The notes beneath the pieces are model-generated. The model was not told the DNA's origin and did no database searches. It saw only the letters and a program-made list of their open reading frames with translations. A stretch of DNA of 64,000 nucleotides, from contig NZ_QOIL01000021.1 of the NCBI RefSeq assembly GCF_003323745.1, positions 117,764-181,763 on the forward strand, in the 5' to 3' direction. The first letter of the stretch is position 1. Each line of letters begins with the position of its first letter. The DNA comes from Sphaerisporangium album. GTDB taxonomy: Bacteria; Actinomycetota; Actinomycetes; Streptosporangiales; Streptosporangiaceae. A program made the position numbers and the translations under genes. Below are positions 33,410-40,972 of the stretch, in pieces.

Positions 33410-35086
33410 TCACGGTGTCTCCCTCTGGTGTCGATCGTCGGAGAGCTTGGACGCCTCGCCGCTCGGGCCGCCGGTGTCCGGGCCGGCGCCCGAACGGCCG
33501 CCGGGCACGGTCGCCTTCGGCCGGTCCTCCTCGGCGATCTCCTCGGCCAGTTCGACCAGCGCATGCGGCCCGCTGCCGTGGAGTTCGTGCCGGGGCCGCC
33601 GGAAGCGGCGCAGGACGAAGCGGTCGGCCAGCGGCCAGAGCACCAGGATCGCGATGATCGCGTAGACCGTCAGGGCGAACGGGGTGTTGAAAAGGCCGCC
33701 GATCTCGCCGTCGCTGATCTGCAGCGCCCGCCGCATCTGGACCTCGGCGCGTGGCCCCAGGATGACGCCGATGACGGCGGGCATCACGGGCAGGCCGAAG
33801 CGGCGCATCGCGAACCCGAGCAGACCGATGGCGTACAGCACCATCAGGTCCACCGTGGAGGCGTTGACCGCGTACGCGCCCACGCTGGCGAAGAAGAGGA
33901 TGCCGGCGTAGAGATAGGGCCGCGGGATGTGCAGGAGCTTGGCCCACATCGGGGCCAGCGGGAGGTTGAGCACGAGCAGTATCGCGTTGCCGATGAAGAG
34001 GCTGGCGAGCAGGCCCCACACCAGTTCGGGCTCGTTTTCCAGCAGTAGCGGTCCTGGCTGGATGCCGTACTGCTCGAACGCCGCGAGGAGCACCGCGGCG
34101 GTCGCGGTGGTCGGGAGTCCCAGCGTGAGCAGCGGGACGAGCCCGCCCGCGGCCGAGGCGTTGTTGGTCGCCTCCGGACCCGCGACGCCCTCGATGGCGC
34201 CGTGCCCGAACTCCTCGGGACGCTTGGCGAGCCTCTTCTCCATGACGTAGGAGAGGAAGGTCGGCAGTTCGGCGCCGCCCGCCGGCACCGCGCCGAACGG
34301 GAAGCCCACAGCGGTGCCGCGCAGCCACGGCTTCCACGACCGGCCCCAGTCCTCGCGCCCCATCCTCGCGCGCCCGGTGGGGATGACCCCGGCGGCGTTG
34401 CGGCGCAGGTGCGCGGCTACCCACAGCGCCTCACCCACGGCGAAGAGCCCGACCGCGACGACGACCACGTCGATGCCGTCGGCGAGTTGCGGGATGCCGT
34501 AGGTCAGCCGTTGCTGCCCGGTGACCCCGTCGATGCCGATCAGCCCGATCGTGAGCCCGAGCAGCAGCGACGCGAAGCCGCGCACCCGGGAGGAGCCGAG
34601 GACGGAGGTCACCGCCACGAAGGCCAACACCATGATGGCGAACAGGTCGGGCGCGCCCAACTGCACCGCCAGCCGGACGACGGCGGGCGCGAGCAGCGCC
34701 ACGAGCAGCGTGCCGATGGTGCCCGCGACGAAGGACCCGATGGCGGCGGTGGCGAGGGCCTGGGCGGCTCGGCCGCGCTTGGCCATCTTGTTGCCCTCGA
34801 TGGCCGTCACCACCGACGCGCTCTCGCCGGGGGTGTTGAGCAGGATGGACGTGGTCGAGCCGCCGTACATCCCGCCGTAGTAGATGCCGGCGAACATGAT
34901 GAACGCCGGCACCGGGTCGTCGATCCCGTACGTGATCGGCAGCAGCAGGGCGATGGTCATCGCCGGGCCGATGCCCGGCAACACACCGATCGCGGTCCCG
35001 AGCAGCACGCCGATGAACGCGTACAGCAGGTTCGTCGGCGTCAGCGCGGTGGCGAAGCCGCTGATGAGCTCGGTGAGAGCTCCCAT
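33410..35086 (-). CDS. tctA: Tripartite tricarboxylate transporter, large permease (TctA family)
   Basis: 558 residues with about 11-12 membrane segments. TctA hallmarks are [16 protein letters not shown] near residue 35, [20 protein letters not shown], and in the second half [23 protein letters not shown] and [21 protein letters not shown]. The second PG(I/V)G-type motif reads PAGG, an unusual variation. The last about 55 residues after [18 protein letters not shown] are a hydrophilic cytoplasmic tail, longer than usual. Function: sodium- or proton-driven uptake of a tricarboxylate delivered by TctC. It begins directly after the tctB stop and is followed by gntR. Confidence 0.92.
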   Translation of the reverse strand: MGALTELISGFATALTPTNLLYAFIGVLLGTAIGVLPGIGPAMTIALLLPITYGIDDPVPAFIMFAGIYYGGMYGGSTTSILLNTPGESASVVTAIEGNKMAKRGRAAQALATAAIGSFVAGTIGTLLVALLAPAVVRLAVQLGAPDLFAIMVLAFVAVTSVLGSSRVRGFASLLLGLTIGLIGIDGVTGQQRLTYGIPQLADGIDVVVVAVGLFAVGEALWVAAHLRRNAAGVIPTGRARMGREDWGRSWKPWLRGTAVGFPFGAVPAGGAELPTFLSYVMEKRLAKRPEEFGHGAIEGVAGPEATNNASAAGGLVPLLTLGLPTTATAAVLLAAFEQYGIQPGPLLLENEPELVWGLLASLFIGNAILLVLNLPLAPMWAKLLHIPRPYLYAGILFFASVGAYAVNASTVDLMVLYAIGLLGFAMRRFGLPVMPAVIGVILGPRAEVQMRRALQISDGEIGGLFNTPFALTVYAIIAILVLWPLADRFVLRRFRRPRHELHGSGPHALVELAEEIAEEDRPKATVPGGRSGAGPDTGGPSGEASKLSDDRHQRETP

Positions 35087-35593
35087 CTACAAAATTCCCT
35101 TCAGGATGCCGACCGGAAGGCCGATGCCGAGCCCCACGGCGAAGAGGTACCAGGTGCCGATCGACAGAGCCAGGGCGATCACCGGGTCTCGCACGAAGTG
35201 GCGGCTGCCCAGCGCGTAGGCGCAGCCGAAGAAGAGGACGGCACCGGAGATCGGCCAGCCGACCCGCTCGATCAGCGCGATGTTGGCGAGGAAGGCGGCG
35301 GAGAGCAGCAACATGGCGCGCCAGTCGCTGCGGTGCGACAGGTCCACGTCCTCGCCGCCCTCCGGCTCCCCGCGGCCACCCCGCAGCACGTCCCGGGCCA
35401 GCAGCACCGCCGTGACCACCAGCAGTGCCCCGACGACGACCGGCACCGCCTTGGGCCCGACCGGACCGCGCTGGCTCAGGCCCGCCTGCAGCCCGGCCGC
35501 GTCGACGAGCACGAATACGCCGAGGGCGGCGAGGAACAGGGCCATTCCGAGTTCGGAGCGGCCCTTCCCCCACCGCGTGACCCGTGAGATCAC
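35087..35593 (-). CDS. tctB: Tripartite tricarboxylate transporter, small permease (TctB family)
   Basis: 168 residues from GTG 35593, which overlaps the tctC stop (GTGA). Four hydrophobic segments: LGMALFLAALGVFVLVDA, VPVVVGALLVVTAVLLA, MLLLSAAFLANIALIE and VIALALSIGTWYLFAVGL, the TctB pattern. The extracytoplasmic loop between TM1 and TM2 carries the family segment GPKAVP. A longer frame upstream runs through tctC and is not used. It is the second gene of tctCBA. Confidence 0.88.
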   Translation of the reverse strand: MISRVTRWGKGRSELGMALFLAALGVFVLVDAAGLQAGLSQRGPVGPKAVPVVVGALLVVTAVLLARDVLRGGRGEPEGGEDVDLSHRSDWRAMLLLSAAFLANIALIERVGWPISGAVLFFGCAYALGSRHFVRDPVIALALSIGTWYLFAVGLGIGLPVGILKGIL

Positions 35594-36594
35594 GCCAGCC
35601 CCAACTCGCCGAGCACCCCGGCGACTCGGTCGCTCTCGCTCTTCAGGAACGTCGCGAACTCGTCGCCCGCGGCGAACGCGTCGGTCCAGCCCTTGGCCGC
35701 CAGCGCGTCCTTCCACTCCTTCGAGTCGTGCAATTTGGTGATCAGGTCGACATGGGCCTTCTTCTGCGCGTCGGAGAGGCCGGGGGAGGCCACGATTCCG
35801 CGCCAGTTGGAGAAGACCAGGTCGATGCCCTGCTCCTTGAGCGTCGGCGCCTCGACGCCCGCGGCCCGGTTGGCGCTGGTCACGGCGAGGATCTTCACCT
35901 CACCGGCCTTGGCCTGCTCGGCGACCTCACCGACACCCGTGGCGCCGAACGCGACCTTCTTGCCGAGGATGCCGGCCAGCAGTTCGCCGCCGCCGTCGTA
36001 GCTGACGTAGTTGACGTCCTTCGGGGCGACGCCGACGGCCTTCGCCAGCAGCATCGGCGTCAGGTGGTCGGGACCGCCGGGCGCGGACGCGCCGCCCACC
36101 GGCACCTTGCCCGGGTCGGCCTTCCACGCGGCCACCAGGTCCTGCAGCGTGTTGTACGGCGAGCCCTTGGGCACCACGATGGCCTCGGACTCCTCGATCA
36201 GGCGGGCGATCGGGGTCGTCTCCTGCAGCGTCGCCTGCGACTTGTTGGTGTAGACGGCCCCGACGACGCCGAGACCCATCTGCATCAGGAGCTTTTCGTT
36301 GCTCTTCTCGTTGACCAGGCGCTGCAGCCCGACGGTGCCACCCGCGCCGGCGATGTTGAAGACCTCGACGTTGCGGGCGAGCTTCGCGTCTTCCAGGGCC
36401 TTCGTGGCGGTCCGCGCCGTCGTGTCGTAACCGCTGCCCGGGCTGTTGGGCACCATGACCCGCAGGCCGGTGATCGGCCCGGCGTCCGCCCCGGAGGTCT
36501 TGTCGTCGGCGCTCGTCCCGCAGGCTGTGATCGCGAGGCCGAGGGCCAGCACCGCCGCGGCGGCGGCGGCGCGGGACCATGTCCGCATGCCCAT
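35590..36594 (-). CDS. tctC: Tricarboxylate-binding lipoprotein (TctC / Bug family)
   Basis: 334 residues from ATG 36594, with GGAAGG upstream. Signal peptide MGMRTWSRAAAAAAVLALGL with lipobox LAITAC, then the Bug solute-binding fold: ITGLRVMVPNSPGSGYDTTA, VFNIAGAGGTVGLQRL, PIARLIEESEAIVVPKGSP, VPVGGASAPGGPDHLTP and ILAVTSANRAAGVEAPTLK. Lipid-anchored outside the membrane, it captures a carboxylate for TctAB. First gene of tctCBA; its promoter lies in the 190-bp region shared divergently with the sensor kinase gene (36595-36783). Confidence 0.92.
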   Translation of the reverse strand: MGMRTWSRAAAAAAVLALGLAITACGTSADDKTSGADAGPITGLRVMVPNSPGSGYDTTARTATKALEDAKLARNVEVFNIAGAGGTVGLQRLVNEKSNEKLLMQMGLGVVGAVYTNKSQATLQETTPIARLIEESEAIVVPKGSPYNTLQDLVAAWKADPGKVPVGGASAPGGPDHLTPMLLAKAVGVAPKDVNYVSYDGGGELLAGILGKKVAFGATGVGEVAEQAKAGEVKILAVTSANRAAGVEAPTLKEQGIDLVFSNWRGIVASPGLSDAQKKAHVDLITKLHDSKEWKDALAAKGWTDAFAAGDEFATFLKSESDRVAGVLGELGLA

Positions 36595-36783
36595 CGTGTT
36601 TCCTTCCGAGGTCAAGGATGTTTTCAGGATGTGACGGTGCGATGATGCGGACGCCCGCTGATGTCTGTCACGCTTGCGAGCGAAAAGTTACTTTTGGCCT
36701 TTGTGGTCGTAGTGCATCGTCTTCGCGTCGCGGGGTGAATCGGCTTCGCGTTCACGGCGAAGGGTAGGCGGGAGGTGACCGGC

Positions 36784-38436
36784 ATGCGCTATCGGATGTC
36801 CCTGGCCGGGCAACTGCTCGCCCTGCAGATCGGGATCGTGTGCGTCGTCCTCCTGGGGGTCGCCGCCATCTCTCTGGCGCAGTCCGACGCGCGGTTTCGC
36901 GAGACCGAGGGCGGCCGGGCGCTCGCGGTGGCCGAAACCGTCGCCGCGACCGGTGGCGTGCGCGACGACCTGGAGGTCATGCGCTCGGTCCGGCTCGGTG
37001 AGGTCCGGCGTGCCGCGGCCACCGACCGTACGGTCCTCATCCGCAGCGTCGCGGAGAGCAACCGCGGCCTTTCCGGCTCCACCTCCGTTGTCGTGACGGA
37101 CGCCGCCGGCATCGTCCTCGCCTCCGCGGACCCCGATCAACTCGCGCGACCCCTTGACCTTCCCGCCAGCCCGCTCGAAACCAGCCGGGGGTGGGTCGGC
37201 GAAGTCGACCGCGGCGGGCGGACCAGCGCCGTGGCCCAGGTGCCGGTGATCAGCGACGGCGTCGGCGAGACCCGGGCAGGTCTCGGCGAGGTCATCGGGG
37301 TGGTGGCGGTCAGCCGTGAGCTCCCCTCGCTCCTCGACAACCTGCGGCTGGCGGCGCCCAACCTGCTGACCTACCTCGGGATCGCGAGCGCCCTCGGTGT
37401 GGCGGGCTCGCTGCTGCTCGCCCGCCGGGTGAAGCGGCAGACCCTGGGGCTGGAGCCGCTGGAGATCACCGGGCTGGTCGAACATCGCGACGCGTTGCTG
37501 CACGGCATCAAGGAGGGCGTCCTCGCCCTCGACCGGCAGAACCGGATCACGCTGATCAACGACGAGGCGATCGACCTCCTCCACCTGTCGCCCCACGCCA
37601 TGGGGAAGGCTCTGGACGACCTGGGCCTGAGCAAGGCCCTCGCGGAGGTCCTGTCCGGCGAGGCACGCGGGTCGGACCTGGCGGTGCCGGTCGGTGAACG
37701 GGTCCTCATCCTCAACCGCATGCCGATCGCCAGCCGGGGACGCCCACTCGGATCGGTGACGACCTTGCGCGACCGAACCGAGCTGATCACACTGCAGCAC
37801 AAGCTCGACGCCGTGCAGCAGGCCACGGACACGTTGCGCGCCCAGGCGCACGAGTTCAGCAACCGGCTGCACACGATTTCCGGGCTGATCGAGCTGGGCG
37901 AGTACGGCGAGGTGGCCGGGTATGTCCACCGGGTGACAGCTCGTCACGCCGAACTCACCGACAGCGTGACGTCGCGCATCGCCGATCCGGCCGTCGCGGC
38001 CCTCCTCGTCGCCAAGGGCAGCCTCGCCGCCGAGCAGGGTGTCACGTTGCGCATCGCGCCGACCTCGCGGATGAGTCACATCGATGAGCGGTTGTCCGCC
38101 GACATCGCCACCGTCGTCGGCAATCTTGTGGACAACGCGCTCGACGCCCTGGACACGGCGCGACCGGGATGGGTCGAGGTCGAGGTCCGGGAGGACGATG
38201 CCGAAGTGATCGTGACGGTCAGCGACTCCGGGCCGGGCGTGTCGCCCGCGCTGGCCGCGGACGTCTTCCTGCGCGGGTTCTCGACGAAGACCGCGGGCAC
38301 GGACGGTCAACGGGGGATCGGCCTGTCCCTCGTACGCCTGGTCTGTGTGCGCCGCGGCGGCGAGGTGCGGCTGGAGGGCGATGGCGGCGCGGTCTTCGTC
38401 GCCCGCCTGCCCATCGGCGCGGGGATGCCGTCATGA
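36784..38436 (+). CDS. CitA/DcuS-type sensor histidine kinase
   Basis: 550 residues from ATG 36784; GGGAGG at 36769-36774 gives 9-nt spacing, while the GTG at 36775 touches it. TM1 (about 8-32), an extracytoplasmic PDC/Cache-type sensor (about 35-188, SVVVTDAAGIVLASADP), TM2 (about 190-213), a cytoplasmic PAS (about 230-335, GVLALDRQNRITLINDEA), then DHp with phospho-acceptor His356 (QAHEFSNRLHTISGLIELG) and HATPase with N box VVGNLVDNALDALD, SDSGPGVSP and GQRGIGLSLVR. This is the family that senses citrate, malate or C4-dicarboxylates. Next to tctC and overlapping the response regulator, it probably controls the transporter. Confidence 0.9.
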   Translation: MRYRMSLAGQLLALQIGIVCVVLLGVAAISLAQSDARFRETEGGRALAVAETVAATGGVRDDLEVMRSVRLGEVRRAAATDRTVLIRSVAESNRGLSGSTSVVVTDAAGIVLASADPDQLARPLDLPASPLETSRGWVGEVDRGGRTSAVAQVPVISDGVGETRAGLGEVIGVVAVSRELPSLLDNLRLAAPNLLTYLGIASALGVAGSLLLARRVKRQTLGLEPLEITGLVEHRDALLHGIKEGVLALDRQNRITLINDEAIDLLHLSPHAMGKALDDLGLSKALAEVLSGEARGSDLAVPVGERVLILNRMPIASRGRPLGSVTTLRDRTELITLQHKLDAVQQATDTLRAQAHEFSNRLHTISGLIELGEYGEVAGYVHRVTARHAELTDSVTSRIADPAVAALLVAKGSLAAEQGVTLRIAPTSRMSHIDERLSADIATVVGNLVDNALDALDTARPGWVEVEVREDDAEVIVTVSDSGPGVSPALAADVFLRGFSTKTAGTDGQRGIGLSLVRLVCVRRGGEVRLEGDGGAVFVARLPIGAGMPS

Positions 38437-39125
38437 TCCGCGTGCTGGTCGTCGACGACGACTTCATGGTCGCGCGGGTCCACGCGGGCTTCGTCGAGCG
38501 CACGCCGGGGTTCACCGTCGCTGGCATGACCCACACCGGCGCCGAGGCGATCGAGGCGGTCGGACGCCTGCGGCCGGACCTCGTGCTGCTCGACATCTAC
38601 CTGCCCGACATGACCGGGCTCGCGGTCCTGCAGGAGCTGCGCGCCAGTCCGGCCACGGACGTGGACGTCGTCGTGGTCAGCGCCGCCCGGGACTTCGACT
38701 CGGTCAAGCAGGCCCTGCGCGGCGGGGTCGTGCACTATTTGATCAAGCCGTTCCGTTACCAGGATCTGCGGGAGCGGCTCGATCACTACGCCGAGCGGCA
38801 CCGCCGGCTCGGAGCGCTCGCCGAACCGGAACGCGAGGACACCCGGCAGGAGGACGTCGACCGCATCTTCGCCGCCCCGGTCGGCCTGGCGCGCGCCGTC
38901 ATGCCGAAGGGGCTCACCGCGGAGACGTCCGCCCTGGTCCGCACCGCGCTCGGCGCCGTGGGCGACGAGGGTCTGTCGGCCGCCGAGTGCGCCGAGCGGA
39001 CCGGGCTGTCCCGGGTCAGCGCACGGCGCTATCTCGAGCACCTCGTGTCGATCGGCGCCGCGGAGGTGCGCTCGCGATATGGCAGCACCGGCCGCCCCGA
39101 ACGCCGCTTCCGCGTGACCGCTTGA
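38433..39125 (+). CDS. CitB/DctR-type response regulator
   Basis: 230 residues; ATG 38433 overlaps the kinase stop (ATGA). Receiver domain with Asp9/Asp10, phospho-acceptor Asp54 (LVLLDIYLPDMTG), Ser/Thr in VVVVSAARDF and Lys105 (YLIKPFRYQDL). The C-terminal region has an HTH (LSAAECAERTGLSRVSARRYLEHLVS, key GLSRVSARRYL) as in CitB, DcuR and YcbB-like regulators, ending with a wing STGRPERRFRV. Likely activates the divergent tctCBA operon in response to the external carboxylate. Confidence 0.9.
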   Translation: MIRVLVVDDDFMVARVHAGFVERTPGFTVAGMTHTGAEAIEAVGRLRPDLVLLDIYLPDMTGLAVLQELRASPATDVDVVVVSAARDFDSVKQALRGGVVHYLIKPFRYQDLRERLDHYAERHRRLGALAEPEREDTRQEDVDRIFAAPVGLARAVMPKGLTAETSALVRTALGAVGDEGLSAAECAERTGLSRVSARRYLEHLVSIGAAEVRSRYGSTGRPERRFRVTA

Positions 39126-39147
39126 CGCACCCGTAGCCCGCCACGGC

Positions 39148-39183
39148 GGAGCCCCAGGCCGGAGGCGTCCGGCCTGGGGCTCC
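39148..39183. terminator. Bidirectional hairpin terminator
   Basis: GGAGCCCCAGGCCGGA (39148-39163) and TCCGGCCTGGGGCTCC (39168-39183) form a perfect 16-bp stem with a GGCG loop, between the convergent response regulator and alpha-galactosidase genes. Confidence 0.85.
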
Positions 39184-39197
39184 GGTGGTGCGCCGGT

Positions 39198-39446
39198 TCA
39201 GCTGATGGTGATCTTGTCGAGGTCGGGGGCGTAGGCGGTGTCGTTGGAGAACCTCAGGGTGTTGGGGCCCGCGTTGAGGGTTATCGGGAGGGTGGTCGTC
39301 ACGGGGGTGCTCCAGCTCGTGCCGGTCAGGGTCGCGGTCTGGGCCGGGCCCCCGTTGACGGTGACCGAGAAGGAGCGGGTGCCGTCGACCAGGCCGGCGA
39401 TCGTCAGCGTCCTGGCGCCGGCGCTGGACGGGGTGACGGTGATGGT
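39198..39446 (-). pseudogene. Stranded C-terminal half of the alpha-galactosidase carbohydrate-binding module
   Basis: Directly after the TAG at 39447-39449 the same frame continues for 82 codons to TGA: TITVTPSSAGARTLTIAG, RSFSVTVNGGPAQTATL, then LNAGPNTLRFSNDTAYAPDLDKITIS. It aligns along its whole length with the C-terminal module of the neighbouring fucosidase. Without readthrough this half is not translated. Confidence 0.72.
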
Positions 39447-40904
39447 CTAGTAGTTGCTCGTGTTGTTGCCGATGAAGCGGACCTTCTGGCCGCCGGAGCA
39501 GCCCGTGCAGGACGCCACGGCGGCGGCGCCGCTGAGGGCGCCGCTCTCCGCCTCGTAGGACGACGAGCCGCCGCCCGTGGTCGGGACCGCCCGGATCAGG
39601 CGGGTCTCGCCCGGGCGCAGGGTCGCGCTGTAGGAGCCGGAGACCGTGCCGCCGCTCGCGCCGGACCACAGGTCGGTGACGGCGGCGCTGCCGCTGAAGC
39701 CGACCTGCGACCAGCTCACGGTCACCGTCGAGTTGCCCGAGGTGCCGGTGTTGAACAGCGCCACGATGTAGTCGCCGTTCGCCTCGCGCTTGCGCCAGAC
39801 CTGGTTGACGCCGCTGTTGACGACGCGGGAGGCGGCCACGCCGTCCTGGTTCACGGCGATCAGGCGGTCGTTGGTGAGCATCGCCAGGTCGGTCGAGGTG
39901 AGGGCGGTGAGGTCGGTGCCGAGCAGCAGCGGCGAGGCCGCCATCGCCCACAGGGTGAAGTGCGACCGGCGCTGGTCGGCGGTGAGGCCGACCTGGTCGC
40001 CGTTGCCGATCTCCAGCGAGTCCAGGTCGTTCCAGCCGCCCGGCCCGGCGTACTGCTGCCAGTTCGCGGCCGAGGTGAACCTGCTGGAGACGTGCGACCA
40101 GTCGGTCAGCGGGTACCCGCTGCCGTTCGGGCCGGGGCCGCAGTAGCACTCGACGTCGCCCTGGGTGCGCCAGCTGTTGGCGAGCCGCTTCCAGGTGGCG
40201 GCGTCGGCGATCGGCAGGTTGTTGGAGAGCGCGTAGTTGATCGGCCGGCCGGTCTGGCGCAGCGCCCGGTCCCAGGCTTCGACGTCCGGGATGTCCGCGC
40301 CGCCGACGCCGTCGATCTTGAGGTAGTCCACCCCCCACGAGGCGAACTGGTTCGCCCAGGAGTTGACGAACTCCTGCGCGCCCGGCTTGCTGTAGTCGAT
40401 GTAGTACATGTTCTTGCAGTTGTAGTTCTTCTCCGTGCGCGTCGTGTCGGCGATGTCCCGGGCGTGGTACGACGTGCCCTGGATCGGCGTGTTGGCCGTG
40501 ACCGCGTTCTTGGCGATCCCGGGCGTCACGTAGAAGCCGAACTTCAGGCCCTTGCCGTGGACGTAGTCGGCCAGCGCCTTGATGCCGGAGGGGAACTTGG
40601 CGGTGTCGACGGCCCAGCGGCCGTAGGAGTCGACCACGAAGCCGTTGGCGTCGCACTTCTGCCAGAAGTCGTCGAGGTTGACGTGGACGAACCCGTGGCT
40701 CGCGAGGCCGCTGCTCACCAGGGCGTCCGCCTGGGCCTTGATCTTGCCCTCGTCGGGCCACCTGCGGACGAAGCTCCAGCTGCTCCAGCCCATCGCGGGC
40801 CGGATCGACAGCCCGTTGTCCGAGGCCGACGCGGACGGCGCCGCGACGAGCGCGGTGGCGCCGGCGCACAGGGCGGTCAGCGCGATCAACAATCGTCGGA
40901 ACAT
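39447..40904 (-). CDS. Alpha-galactosidase (GH27) truncated by an in-frame amber codon
   Basis: From ATG 40904 (GGAG 8 bases upstream) a signal peptide (MFRRLLIALTALCAG) is followed by a complete GH27 domain (about 30-310): NGLSIRPAMGWSSWSFV, DDFWQKCDANGFV, the nucleophile in WGVDYLKIDGVGG and the acid/base in GPGGWNDLDSLEIGN, then a beta-sandwich to about 400. A GGGSSS linker leads into a galactose-binding-like module (YEAESGALSG, KVRFIGNNTSNY) that stops at TAG 39447-39449. The 485-residue product keeps the whole catalytic region; only half of the binding module is lost. It hydrolyses terminal alpha-galactose, for example from galactomannan or pectin side chains, outside the cell. Separated by a hairpin from the upstream fucosidase gene. 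Confidence 0.88.
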   Translation of the reverse strand: MFRRLLIALTALCAGATALVAAPSASASDNGLSIRPAMGWSSWSFVRRWPDEGKIKAQADALVSSGLASHGFVHVNLDDFWQKCDANGFVVDSYGRWAVDTAKFPSGIKALADYVHGKGLKFGFYVTPGIAKNAVTANTPIQGTSYHARDIADTTRTEKNYNCKNMYYIDYSKPGAQEFVNSWANQFASWGVDYLKIDGVGGADIPDVEAWDRALRQTGRPINYALSNNLPIADAATWKRLANSWRTQGDVECYCGPGPNGSGYPLTDWSHVSSRFTSAANWQQYAGPGGWNDLDSLEIGNGDQVGLTADQRRSHFTLWAMAASPLLLGTDLTALTSTDLAMLTNDRLIAVNQDGVAASRVVNSGVNQVWRKREANGDYIVALFNTGTSGNSTVTVSWSQVGFSGSAAVTDLWSGASGGTVSGSYSATLRPGETRLIRAVPTTGGGSSSYEAESGALSGAAAVASCTGCSGGQKVRFIGNNTSNY

Positions 40905-40930
40905 GCTCAGCTCCAGGGTCGGGGGGCGTC

Positions 40931-40968
40931 GGGCGCGGTGCGCACGTGCCGGCGTGCGCACCGCGCCC
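40931..40968 (-). terminator. Hairpin between fucosidase and alpha-galactosidase genes
   Basis: GGGCGCGGTGCGCACG (40931-40946) and CGTGCGCACCGCGCCC (40953-40968) form a perfect 16-bp stem with a 6-nt loop right after the fucosidase stop. No T-run; likely terminator or attenuator, so the alpha-galactosidase may have its own promoter. Confidence 0.75.
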
Positions 40969-40972
40969 CGGA

